From assembly GCA_026545765.1 (NCBI GenBank), contig CM048841.1:103389542-103453541 (forward strand): a stretch of 64,000 nt of DNA, given 5' to 3'. Source of the stretch: Plantago major. Taxonomy: Eukaryota > Streptophyta > Magnoliopsida > Lamiales > Plantaginaceae. The notes below the pieces were generated by a model. It did not search any database. It was not told the DNA's origin and worked only from the letters and a program-made list of their open reading frames with translations. Below, piece by piece: positions 24,901 through 34,461 of this stretch. The first letter of the stretch is position 1, and each line of letters begins with the position of its first letter. Made by a program: the position numbers and the translations under genes.

Positions 24901-25851
24901 GTAATCCAAATGGTGAATTGGAGGCATCAGCAGATTCTCAGTATCTTGCACTAATTCCCTATGATGAACTAAAAGGTAACTTTCTGTGAGAAATCAATAT
25001 CATGCAATAATGGATGGAGATGGTCAACCATATAAGCAACATGGAGCGTTTGTAATAAGATAAACCTAAATTCTAGGGTCCCCAGCATAAAATTGCAAAT
25101 CATGCTAGTACAATAGGTAACCTAGATTAATAAGTTTAATTCAGTTCAAACATTAAGATTGTAGTAATAGAGTATTTGATGTCATATTGGATGTAGAGTA
25201 TAGTACCTGCAACTGAAGTGTATATAGGATAAAGTTCCGCACAATTTCATACTCTCCTTTTAACAGGAAAGCAACCCCAGAAGGTATAAAATCACGTATG
25301 AAAACTTGATCATAGTTGAGCATGTTCGAGTCACTTGGGTCATTAGCAGCAATTGTCCCAACTGGACCACCACAATAATATACCATTGATGCACGCAACA
25401 AAGTCCATGCTTCCTCTTCTACAGTCTTCGCACCAAATGCAGATGTATCCAGTCCACTACTGTACTGACCATCATTCCCAATCCCATACTCCGAATTCCG
25501 TACTGCCTCAGAATTTCGAGAACTAAGATCACTTCCCAAACCATTCACCACGCTATCACTTGCCAACACCCCCTTCAAACTTTCATTCCCGCTACAGTAG
25601 CAACGCAGATATTCAAACCTGTCCCCCTTTCTTCCTCTTCCAATACCACTACTTGCATTCCCCACCACATGGTTCCCCAGACGATTTTGAAAACACCCCT
25701 GCCTCTTCCTCGATATGCTCACACCACATTTCTGATTCTCACTTCTGACACAATACGAAAATGGAAACCTAGAACTTAACCCCAAATTCCTACATATATG
25801 ATAAGGTGTCGCCCCGGTGAGAAAATGCAGGGCTGCCACTGAAGCTGCCAT
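21956..25851 (-). CDS. Alkaline/neutral invertase, organelle-type (GH100)
   Basis: Six exons (25851-25207, 24648-24483, 24414-24203, 24053-23560, 23462-23414, 22270-21956) all have GT-AG ends and agreeing phases and give 626 residues, normal for the organelle class. It splits sucrose into glucose and fructose. Residues 1 to about 140 are basic, Ser-rich and poorly conserved, as expected for a mitochondrial or plastid transit peptide. The GH100 domain follows: [25 protein letters not shown] with the conserved Asp (D187), [33 protein letters not shown] chose the ATG at 25851. The frame stays open upstream through GVGAAYV to a possible splice acceptor near 25910, so a longer N-terminus from another exon is possible. 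No defects were seen. Confidence 0.9.
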
Positions 25852-26340
25852 GACGAATTTAACGTAATACAGATTCCTCAAGCTAACGTATGCAGCTCCT
25901 ACACCGAATCTACAAAATTCAACATCCTGAATCCCTGATTATGCCAGTTTCAATCAAACAGATTGTAAACATGATTATAAGCTTAAAAAACTCGCAAGCT
26001 AAATCAAACAGATTGTAAACATAATTATATGCAGTAATCTACCAACGAGACCTAAATCTCCGGTCATATTCACCATTTTACACTCGCAATTACATAAACA
26101 CAATCAGAACAGAGCCAAAAGAAGAAAACTATAGTCAATCTACCACAAATTAGCAAACACTAGATAAAAACAGATATACTGAAATTTACTGTCAATTAAA
26201 TAAGTGAAATTAGACAGAGTATGAGAAGTCTTACTCCAATTATCTGCAAAAACAGCTGAAATCTGCAGAATTTGGGAAGAGGCGAAAATGTTGAATGAAA
26301 ACGAAGGTACTATCAGAAAATTTCTGGTAATAATTTATAA
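25852..26340 (-). promoter_or_regulatory. Invertase leader and proximal promoter
   Basis: A pyrimidine-rich acceptor 'ttttgtag' near 25913-25910 suggests a leader intron, with the transcription start further up. 'gcagtaatct' and 'aaatcaaacagattgtaaac' each occur twice (about 25950 and 26005). A TATA-like 'tatatacg' lies near 26350. Function is inferred from position. Confidence 0.35.
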
Positions 26341-27194
26341 TAATAATGTATATATACGACCTCTTTGTAGGACGTGGATCTCAACGATTGCGTTAAATAA
26401 ATCTGGATTAGATTGGATTTGGACCTCATGGTTTTGCATTTTGGTAAATTGGCCCCTCAACTTTTGAAAACGTTGCAATTTAGTACACAACATATTTACC
26501 TTTTTTGTGCATGCTGAGTTGCTGACATGCTCCAGCGCCTTTCAGGTGTGAATAGCATGGGATGCGTGAAATGACAACCGAACGTCAACCGGTCATTTTC
26601 AAGTTAAACTCGAATTACTATTAAATGAGATTAGTTAAATTTTTAACAAATTTATGATGAAATACTTATCTTTAACCTATGATTTTGTTAAATCATTTAT
26701 TGTTATATTTTAAGAGTTAAAATTGAAATAACTGATAAAAAATGTTAATATTATACGGTGAGATTGAGAGTTTGAGACGATGTGAAGAGTAAGACTGTAT
26801 GACAGTTAAACTTAAATCTGATATAAATTAGAATGATAAGTACAATTTTTTGAAACGGATGTGTGAGTGTTTGGTATAACGTTAAAACCTTAATTTAAGT
26901 AAAAATTTAGGTGTTTTTAAATAAATTTTTTTGGTTTTAGTTGTAAACTAAACACACTTCAAAGCGAATATTGGAAAGTTAAAACCCTTGATAGCGACTC
27001 TTCTTGCTAAGCGTCGCACACCCCTCTCCATCCGACCAGCTCTAGTATTTTTTTGGTATGAATCGTACGTGAAATGACTTGTATAGCGATTATGAGTATA
27101 AATTAGCATATTACATATGATGGATTATAATATGTTATCAACCAAGTGACTCTTTTTACCAAGGGTCACACCCCTATATGGGAACTCTTTATTC
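26341..27194. other. AT-rich intergenic sequence
   Basis: No coding frame, RNA gene or repeat was recognised. Confidence 0.5.
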
Positions 27195-27319
27195 AAACAA
27201 CATAAGCACTCACTTTCTTATTCAGTCACACACTAACTTCCATATGTAGAAACTCATCACTCTCAGTGGCTATATCAATAGCCAGACCTTTATTTAGGAA
27301 TGCATCAAATCTTCATGAA

Positions 27320-28615
27320 CTAAAACTCAACAGAACTATCATCTAGCACCCAAGTTCCATCATCTTGCTGAACCATACCCTTATGCTTCCGGCTCCACCA
27401 CGCTACCGGAACACAATACTCATCCTTCAACGCATCGATACCTTTGTTAACCAACGCAATGTCCCGATCAACTTCCAGGTTAAACTTAAGTTTACTCTGT
27501 TGAACTCCCGCAACTCCGTGCATATAAACCTCCAAGTCATGCCAACCAACAATATCCCCCACCTTCAAGTAACTCGACCTAGTTGTATCGATGGACACCT
27601 CTTCACCAATGTCTGCGTATCCTATCAGGGGGTAATTAGGGACAACATCCAATAAATTTCTTATCCGCAAAACATGAAATTCAGACAGTTTTGAGACTTT
27701 GTTACGGAAACTAAAATCGCCAACACGTGGACTGGCAAACACAAAGGCCGTGACCGGGCAGGACTTGTCTGGCATGTCTACTGGCTTATTGTATTGATTG
27801 ATGGCAATGTCAGCTGCGTTTAATGTAGCGATTGCGGCTCCCAAGCTATGTCCTGTAACCGTTATGCTGATTTCTTCATCCTTGTAAAGTTCGACCAATC
27901 TCTTCACCTCAGTTAGAACCTGCAAGACATCATATATAGAAACTAGTTTGATTAGTGCTTAAATGACCAAAATGGTCGCTTATGTGACCTAAGGAAACCA
28001 ACTTACAATTTTTTCAATATAATATCAGTATACCTGTTCTCTAGCACTGGTTGTATTAAATTGCGATTTAGGATCATTAGAAACATAAATCGAACGCCAT
28101 CCAAAATGCACCAGTGGAGGAAAAAGCAAGCTATCACCAAAGATCTCTGGTGCTGGAACTAATGCAAACTGGAGATCATTAAGCCATTCAAGATTCCGAA
28201 TAGTTCCTCTCCAGGCAATCACGATATCTCTTCGACCCAAGGCAGATTTCCCTTCCTCGGTCGCCACAGCCACGTACCCTATCCAGTTTGATTCCTTGCT
28301 CCATGCCTCTCTTGAGAACGACTTGAGAATGAAGGCATCAGGGATCAGTACAGACGACGCAGTTGCGTAAATGTATTTCGTGACTTGATACTTGGCAGGC
28401 TTTCCCTTGTTAATCCCGACCATGTCGAAGAGATCAGCCTTTGCGTAATGGCAACTTCCTGCGTATTTCGACGCCTTCTCTGTGTTGAAAGCGTCGTATG
28501 TTGCCTGAGCCATTTCACCATAGTGGATTATGTTCTTGCGAAGGTCAGTGTCTAGGGGATCCAATAGATCTTCCCAGTTTTTTTCACCATGTAGAACTTT
28601 CCATTTTTGGTCCAT
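27320..28615 (-). CDS. Class III lipase, phospholipase A1-II (DAD1-like) type
   Basis: Two exons (28615-28034 and 27919-27320) with GT-AG ends in phase give 393 residues. The start sits before the conserved W..LL.PLD opening typical of PLA1-II proteins. GHSLGAA carries the nucleophile Ser219; D285 (in NLLDVVPN) and H321 (in GWHDLE) complete the likely triad of the Lipase_3 fold (PF01764). IVIAWRGT is the conserved oxyanion-side strand. No signal or transit peptide is seen, which fits the cytosolic class II rather than plastid class I. These enzymes release sn-1 fatty acids from phospho- or acylglycerols; PLA1-IIgamma (DSEL) is the closest named relative I recall. A truncated second copy lies at 31562-32096. 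Confidence 0.9.
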
Positions 28616-29396
28616 GCTGCCTGAATTTTCTTGTTTTGGTTGACAAGAATCTGTAACTACAAGACAATAGCAGATAAGTGTTTCTTTAGCAGGACAATTC
28701 TGGATGATAATGAGTTCATCAATCTGATAAAAATGTATGCAATCTACTACTAGAAAACTTGAGAGTACTCAACAAACTATAGCCAACATAGAAGTTGTGT
28801 TGGACTTTAGGAGAAGAAAAATAGTACTTTCACGTAGAGCTAGATAGTTAGAGTTGATAAGAATTTATATCGGCAATCTACAAGGACAATCATATTTATA
28901 CAAGCAACAAACACATCAAAGTTTGTACCACACAGTCAAACATAAAATTCAGTAACATAGTTAGCATACCTTGATTGTTAAATATTAATGTAGGTAGCAT
29001 ACCAGATTTTCGACCTCGTATTTAATATACACAGTTTAGAAAGTAAGAGTATAGTTAAAGTTGAGAGGAATAATATTTACTTAATGAAATGATGTAGAAC
29101 AAGATGAAGAGATCATCACATATAAATAACTAATGAATCAGAATAATGATCACATAAGAAATGAAAGAATTATATATGAACAAATTAAAGAATAAAATAA
29201 TTGCAAGATAAGAATTATAACACTTTCAAGATAAGTATCATACTCTACCAATTTAATCCAAAGTTCGGACAAATTTGGATGACAATACGGGTGGTCTTTT
29301 TACGTCCTTGACCTACACATACTATTTCACTAGCTTCTCAACTGATGTCTGATAGAATTCAATCTCATCTATCTAAAAGGTAGAACTTATAAAGAA
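28616..29396 (-). promoter_or_regulatory. Upstream region of the lipase gene
   Basis: AT-rich. No TATA box could be fixed with confidence, and no coding frame or known repeat was seen. Confidence 0.3.
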
Positions 29397-29620
29397 GTGT
29401 GGAATCTAGTTTCATCACATCTATCTAAAAGCTCACTCGTGTCCGATTTCAACCTCTTTGGGGAGGCCATTCGAGTGGAAATTTAATATGGGGCGGAGAT
29501 TGTCTCCGTGTGGAATCTAGTTTCATCTCATCTATCTAAAAACTCACTCGTGGCCGATTTCAACCTCTTTGGGGAGACCATTCGAGTGGAAATTTAATAT
29601 GGGGCGGAGATTGTCTCCGT
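29397..29620. repeat. Tandem duplication, 111-bp unit
   Basis: Two copies of a 111-bp unit (29397-29507 and 29508-29618), starting 'gtgtggaatctagttt' and ending 'gattgtctccgt', differ at only a few bases. They sit in a stretch with 'gattcgaacctgcagg', a phrase common in plant transposon tails. Part of an older copy may start at 29350 ('tagaattcaatctcatctatc'). Confidence 0.85.
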
Positions 29621-30400
29621 GGAGATTCGAACCTGCAGGTAGCCTGATACTCTGTGATAGAATTCCATCTCATCTAAAAACTCGAACTTATAGAGAGGTG
29701 TGAAATCTAGTTATTTATATTAATACTCCAATAATATCTATAATGGAGTATTATAGTTATCGTATTAATTCACCGATACTATGTCTCGTACGTAACTGGA
29801 AATGGGGTGGGGGTTACAGGGGGTGTTTGGACTTTGGAGTAACAAAGACATGAGAAGAAGTAATAATATGAAGATAGAACTTGTATGGGTTATATATATA
29901 CCTTTAGCCTCCAATGCTTGTGAAGAATGGCTTGTTTGTGATTGTGAAATGCATAGAAAACTTACAAGTATAAATAGAGAGATGGAAAGGTCATCATTGG
30001 ACACCAATTGAAATTAAATAATTCAAAGATAAACTTAAACGTGTATTTTTTTGCTAACAACAATGACCTATAGAACGTGTGTCGTCATGTACCAAGTTAA
30101 TGCATCAATATCTGATTATAAATAATTCGTCTGATATTATGTGGTCCCGATATTATTGTTGGATGAAATAGACTAATCGTAAATTCATAGAAACACATTG
30201 TTACCCCAACATTAATAGAGTATGGGGTGAAGGCAATTATATGTGATGAGAGGGGCAGCTGCCCACACTGAAAAATAAATTCCTACCAACATTATAGCAT
30301 ATTCACTCCCCGTACATGAAATTTCATACATTTGTCATATTTAACCGCCATGTAAAAATTTATACATTACTAAAAATTAAGTTACCCCATATATATATAA
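29621..30400. other. AT-rich intergenic sequence
   Basis: No gene or recognised repeat. Frames on both strands near 29765-30010 have no motifs. Confidence 0.5.
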
Positions 30401-30406
30401 CAATAC

Positions 30407-30637
30407 AAACTTTTGCGAGAGACCGTCTCTCGGAGAGACCAATTCAACATCACATATTTACGTACAAACATCATATGTGTAACTTCAAACATCGTGTGTA
30501 TAATAAACCTGAATTATACTTGCATTACATGCATTTATTAACATGCGATGTTTGTAGGTAAACATGCGATATTTGTGACAAAATATGTGATGTTTGATTT
30601 GGTATCTTCGAGAGACGGTCTTTCACAAAAATTACTC
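30407..30637. mobile_element. MITE, GAGACCGTCTC family, copy 1
   Basis: Ends are imperfect inverted repeats: 'aacttttgcgagagaccgtc' on the left, and 'gagacggtctttcac...aaaatta' on the right. 'caacatcacatattt' and its complement extend the match to about 50 bp. The interior has repeated 'atgcgatgtttg' words and is non-coding. A second copy follows almost at once. Confidence 0.7.
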
Positions 30638-30651
30638 ATATAACAAATATA

Positions 30652-30881
30652 TAAACTTTTGCGACAGACTATCTCTCAGAAAGACCAATTCAATATCATA
30701 TATTTACGTATTATAAACATCATATGTTTACTTAAAACATCATGTTTTTAATAAACTTGAATTATACTTGCGTTATAGACATTTATTAACACGTGATATT
30801 TGTGGTTAAACATGGAATGTTTGTGAATATGTGATGTTTGATTTGGTATCTGCAATAGATGATCTATCGCAAAAGTTACTC
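30652..30881. mobile_element. MITE, GAGACCGTCTC family, copy 2
   Basis: Same layout as its left neighbour in the same orientation: 'aaacttttgcgacagac' to 'gatctatcgcaaaagttact', with matching interior ('cttgaattatacttgcgtta', 'gtgatgtttgatttggta'). About 14 bp of 'atataacaaatata' separates the copies, so this is tandem duplication or two insertions at neighbouring sites. It has diverged more than copy 1 at its ends. Confidence 0.7.
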
Positions 30882-30932
30882 TAACAAATAGTAATAAACA
30901 ATATCAATTTTACCCACATATCATTAGACTTA

Positions 30933-31060
30933 GGCTATGTTCTTTTCAACTGAAAACTCATTCAGTTCAGTTCAGTTCTGCTTAGTTATATTTTATACTA
31001 CAGTTCAGTTCAGATCAATTCAGTTTAGTTTAGAAAATTGCAGTTGAAGAGAACATAGCC
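30933..31060. mobile_element. Tourist-like MITE, 128 bp, TTA target duplication
   Basis: Terminal inverted repeats GGCTATGTTCTTTTCAACTG and its complement match at 19 of 20 positions. TTA flanks both sides (30930-30932 and 31061-31063), as for PIF/Harbinger MITEs. The interior is built of 'cagttcagttcag' repeats and folds back on itself. No coding capacity. Confidence 0.85.
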
Positions 31061-31069
31061 TTAGTGCAT

Positions 31070-31195
31070 GTACAGGGTTTAGGAGTACGATAAATGACAT
31101 TAATAGTGTACAGGGTCTAGGAGTACGATAAATGACATTATTAGTGTACAAGATCCAGTAGTACTATAAATGACATTAGTGTATAGGGTCTAGTA
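31070..31195. repeat. Tandem repeat, 38-bp unit
   Basis: Unit 'gtacagggtctaggagtacg' plus 'ataaatgacattattagt' starts at 31070, 31108 and 31146, with a shortened fourth copy at 31181. A further partial unit with 'tacgataaatgacattatt' is at 31318-31340. Origin unknown. Confidence 0.75.
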
Positions 31196-31561
31196 AGTTT
31201 TTCATTTATAGATGTCTTGACTATCTTACGAACTTTAATATATTGTCTGACAACATTTAATACATATACAGCAACATATTAAAGACTGCGACGTGAGGAA
31301 GAGGAAACCGGTCTACGAGTACGATAAATGACATTATTAATGTACACTAGGATTACGAAAAATGGCACTAGTGGCACATTAAAAAGAAATTACTACTGTA
31401 TTAGGGTATTGGAGTACGAAAATGAGACTAATGGCACCATTAAAAACACGTTTTCCTATCACTATGTCTGTAGTAGTATATTGCATTTAACACCTTCTAA
31501 AATTACTTTTCTGCAAATGAGTTTTGGTAGAATTTGAACTAGTAGACAACATAAACACTCT

Positions 31562-32096
31562 CAAACAACATAAACACTCACTTTCTTATTCAATCACACA
31601 TTGAATTTCCATTTATAGAAACTCATCACTCTTAGTGGCTATATCAGTACTCAATAGCCAAGCTTTTATTTAGCAATGCATCAAATCTTCATGAGTTAGA
31701 ACTCAACAGTACTATCATCTAGCACCCAAGTTCCATCATCTTGCTGAACCATACCCTTATGCTTCCGGCTCTACCACGCTACTGGAACACAATACTCATC
31801 CTTCAACGCATCGATACCTTTGTTAACCAACGCAATGTCCCGATCAACTTCCAGGTTAAACTTAAGTTTACTCTGTTGAACTCCGGCAACTCCGTGCATA
31901 TAAACCTCCAAGTCATGCCAACCAACAATATCCCCCATCTTCAAGTAACTCGACCTGGTTGTATCGATGGACACCTCTTCTCCAATGTCTGCGTATCCTA
32001 TCAGGGGGTAATTAGGGACAACATCCAATAAATTTCTTATCCGCAAAACATGAAATTCAGGCAGTTTTGAGACTTTGTTACGAAAACTAAAATCGC
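31562..32096 (-). pseudogene. Truncated second copy of the lipase gene
   Basis: This matches the 3' flank and most of exon 2 of the gene at 27320-28615 almost base for base (from about 27195 to 27715 there). A TGG-to-TAG change (31771-31773) cuts the protein shortly after EYCVPVAW. At 32097 the homology stops inside the DFSFRN codons, where a copia LTR begins. The catalytic Ser region and all of exon 1 are missing on the other side of the insertion. It is a recent duplication that is now dead. The repeat-rich DNA between the copies (29400-31560) separates gene and copy by about 3 kb. Confidence 0.9.
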
Positions 32097-32288
32097 TGAA
32101 AGAATATGAGTCCGTGACCCTTTCTATTGATCTCATTCAATATATATACTAGTTACAAGACAATAGTATAACTCAGCTAGGATTAGGAATTCTACTACAA
32201 CACTAAGTATAACTAAACTAGGATTAGGAATTCTACTATAATACTAACTATACTAAATATTCTATTCTAATATTTACATAGTCTAACA
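32097..32288 (-). repeat. 3' LTR of the deleted copia element
   Basis: On the minus strand it starts TGTTAGACTATG right after the purine tract and ends ATTCTTTCA at the lipase junction, giving TG...CA ends. 'tatatatattgaatgagat' near its end is the likely promoter-R region. It is short, about 192 bp. Copia LTRs of this size are common. No partner LTR is visible. Confidence 0.8.
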
Positions 32289-33691
32289 CTCCCCCGCAGT
32301 CGAAACGGGAGGTGGAAAAAAGTTGAGACTGTCCCTAAAATCTTCAAAGAAAACCAGCTGATGAATAGGCCAATGCTTAGACAAAGCAAGAAACGCAAGA
32401 CTCAGAACCGTACGAATCGTCGCTGGTTGAACCACCGGGCTAAAAGTCTCGCCACAATCAATGCCAACCTGCTGTGTTTTTCTATCACCGGAACGAAGGT
32501 GTTGGTCGGGTGAAGGGTGGACGGAGGAGGGGCTTGTTGGGGTGAAGGATCAGAATATGGATGCGGAACTGGATTCAGGACTGGATTCTGCAATCCAGAT
32601 TCCAATGGATCAGAAGCTTTAGCGGATGTCAAATGCTAAGTAGCTCCAGTATCCATGTACCAGGTTAGATCCGGTTGCTGCAACGACATCATATGCATGA
32701 CTGACTCAATCACGGTCGGAGCATACGGACCCTGCGAAGACATCAACTCCATGTAAGCGTGCGAATTGGGACGAGAACCCAAAATTCCATGTTGAGGGCG
32801 TATATATTGCGCAGTTGGAGCAGGATGGGCTGCGTCATAGGCCCATGGCATGGCAGAGAAGGGACTGGGCGGTGGAGCCCAGCCTGGCGTAGCAGTAGGT
32901 GCGCCAGAATTGTTCTTCCTTTGCTTGTTGCGTTTGTTACCCTGTCCAAGTGGAATGGGTTGAGCAGAATTGACATAATGCATATCCTGTGTCGAAGTAA
33001 TCAAAGCTGCACCGGAGGAAGAAGAGGATGCCATAGCTTGGAGTTCTCGTTCCTCAAGACAGAGAGAAGAACGAGCCTGAGAGAACTTCGGTAACGGATT
33101 CGCATGACATATCTGCGTTCCAACACCTGTGTAAGCTTTCGTAAGATCAGAAAACAACTGTAAAACCAAGTGGTGATCATCAACCGGAGCCCCAACATTC
33201 TTCAGTTGATCAGCAAGGCTCTTACGGTGTTGGCAAGTTGCATTAGCATTAGGAAAATCCTCCATGCGAGTAGTCGCAAAATCCTGTCCAAGAGTAATTG
33301 CTCGCGACGTCTCATGATCTTGAAAAATATCCTTCAATCGATTCCAAGCTTCCATAGCAATAGCATCGGGTTCAATGATGGTGTTTAGCAAATCTAGTGA
33401 GATCGTCATATAAATCCATTGAAGCACAGTTGCATCAACGGTATCCCAAAGTTCTTTTTCTTCCACCGTGGTAGGAGGAGTAATAACCGTATCCATAGGA
33501 GGAGGGAGGATATGGAGTAGAACTTGGTGAGAACGAGCATGAATCTTGAAGACCTCAGCCTAGGTACCATATTGCGAATTTTCCATATCAAGGATAATTG
33601 GAACATGGTTGCGGATATTTGAAACCGTGAGGGCTGGGTGGAAGGTGGAGGTAGCCGAAGCTGTTTGGGGAGAGGAGGTACCGTTAGTCAT
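32289..33691 (-). pseudogene. copia gag fused to an RT fragment
   Basis: From the ATG at 33691 (MTNGTSS) the frame covers gag: VPIILDMENSQY, then a TAG at 33560-33562 in the place of the conserved Trp of the family, then KIHARSH, ELWDTVDATVLQWIY, WNRLKDIFQDHE and LADQLKN, with a Gln/Pro-rich tail ending in WYMDTGAT, the protease active-site motif (33496-32636 is open). Directly after that, RT text appears (GIDCGETFSPVV, ATIRTVLSL, HWPIHQL) in 32300-32480, followed by the purine tract. The zinc knuckle is not obvious. It is a deletion derivative and non-functional. Confidence 0.85.
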
Positions 33692-33875
33692 ATCTGCGGA
33701 CTTCAGACAAATAAACGGATTTATAGGAAGCTGTAGAGAGGATCGCTAATGACAAAACAGACATCGTGAAAGGCATCATGTAGCATCTTAGAGCGATCGA
33801 ACAACAAGAATGAGAAATACGGCAAGCAAGCAGCTGAGAACAGATTACACCAGGAGAGTATGGATCTATATACTC

Positions 33876-34107
33876 AAGAATAATAGTGAAGCTTTCAGTA
33901 AGTTTAAGGACTGGTGTAGTGAAGTTGAGAATGAGAAAGGGCCTTGAATTCTTATCAGAAGAATTCAACAAATTTTGCAGAGAAAATGGTATAATCAGGC
34001 ACAAAACTGTGCCAGAAACTCCACAACAAAATGGACTTTCTGAGAGAATGAACAGGACTTTACTTGAGAGAATGAGATACCAGTTTCATATAAGTGTTAA
34101 AATTTAA
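33876..34107 (+). pseudogene. copia integrase fragment, opposite orientation
   Basis: The frame reads AFSKFKDW, then after a small internal deletion GLEFLSEEFNKF, NGIIRHKTVPETPQQNG and ERMNRTLLERMR, the central part of copia integrase. It ends abruptly near 34107. It lies on the plus strand while the neighbouring element is on the minus strand, so it belongs to a separate insertion or a rearrangement. The same part of integrase starts the element at 605. Confidence 0.85.
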
Positions 34108-34114
34108 AAACCTA

Positions 34115-34461
34115 CTACCATGTTTTAAAACTCAGATACCGAGGAAGGTTAACCGGGTTAAACCGGATTATAACATACCTTAAAACTAACATCATCTTCT
34201 CTACGACTCCAGCCGTCCAGCGCCGCTCTAAAGGTATTCTACCATCTCCGCCAATCGCCACTATCCACATCGTCAATGGAGAATGCCTGACCGAAATTGT
34301 GCTATTCTTGCTGTTTCCTTCAATCTCTGTAAATTGTGAACTAAGGTATAATTTCAAACCCTCAATTTCAATTTCAATATATTTTTTTTGTTTGTTTTGA
34401 TATTTGGGGCTAAAATGTTATGCTATTCTTGGAGCTGTTAATTCTCCGGTGAGTTTCAGAA
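34115..34461 (+). promoter_or_regulatory. Promoter and leader of the bc1 chaperone gene
   Basis: The transposon fragment ends just upstream, leaving only about 350 bp. 'ctctccatcgtcaatggaga' type text and CT-rich pieces look like a transcribed leader. A splice-donor-like 'aactaaggtataa' at 34340-34352 could begin a leader intron ending before the ATG. No TATA box was fixed. Confidence 0.3.

Larger units (their letters stand above)
32097..33691 (-). mobile_element. Internally deleted Ty1/copia element, one LTR
   Basis: Read on the minus strand the order is gag, the start of protease, a jump to a short reverse transcriptase segment, a purine tract (TGCGGGGGAG) and a 192-bp LTR. Everything from protease through integrase to mid-RT is deleted, as is the 5' LTR. 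It is inserted into, or has replaced, the 5' part of the lipase copy. It cannot encode any replication function. Confidence 0.85.

Noticed and set aside
25852-25909. Longer invertase N-terminus starting upstream of 25851
   Set aside because: The nearest upstream starts are not ATG. The frame is open to a possible splice acceptor, so it is mentioned as an option but not adopted.
27365-27655. Plus-strand frame opposite the lipase, present again at 31741-32031
   Set aside because: Exact antisense of conserved lipase exon 2; its double occurrence only reflects the gene duplication.
29620-29650. tRNA-like phrase 'gattcgaacctgcagg'
   Set aside because: No acceptor stem, D-arm or anticodon arm could be drawn; the phrase is common in transposon tails.
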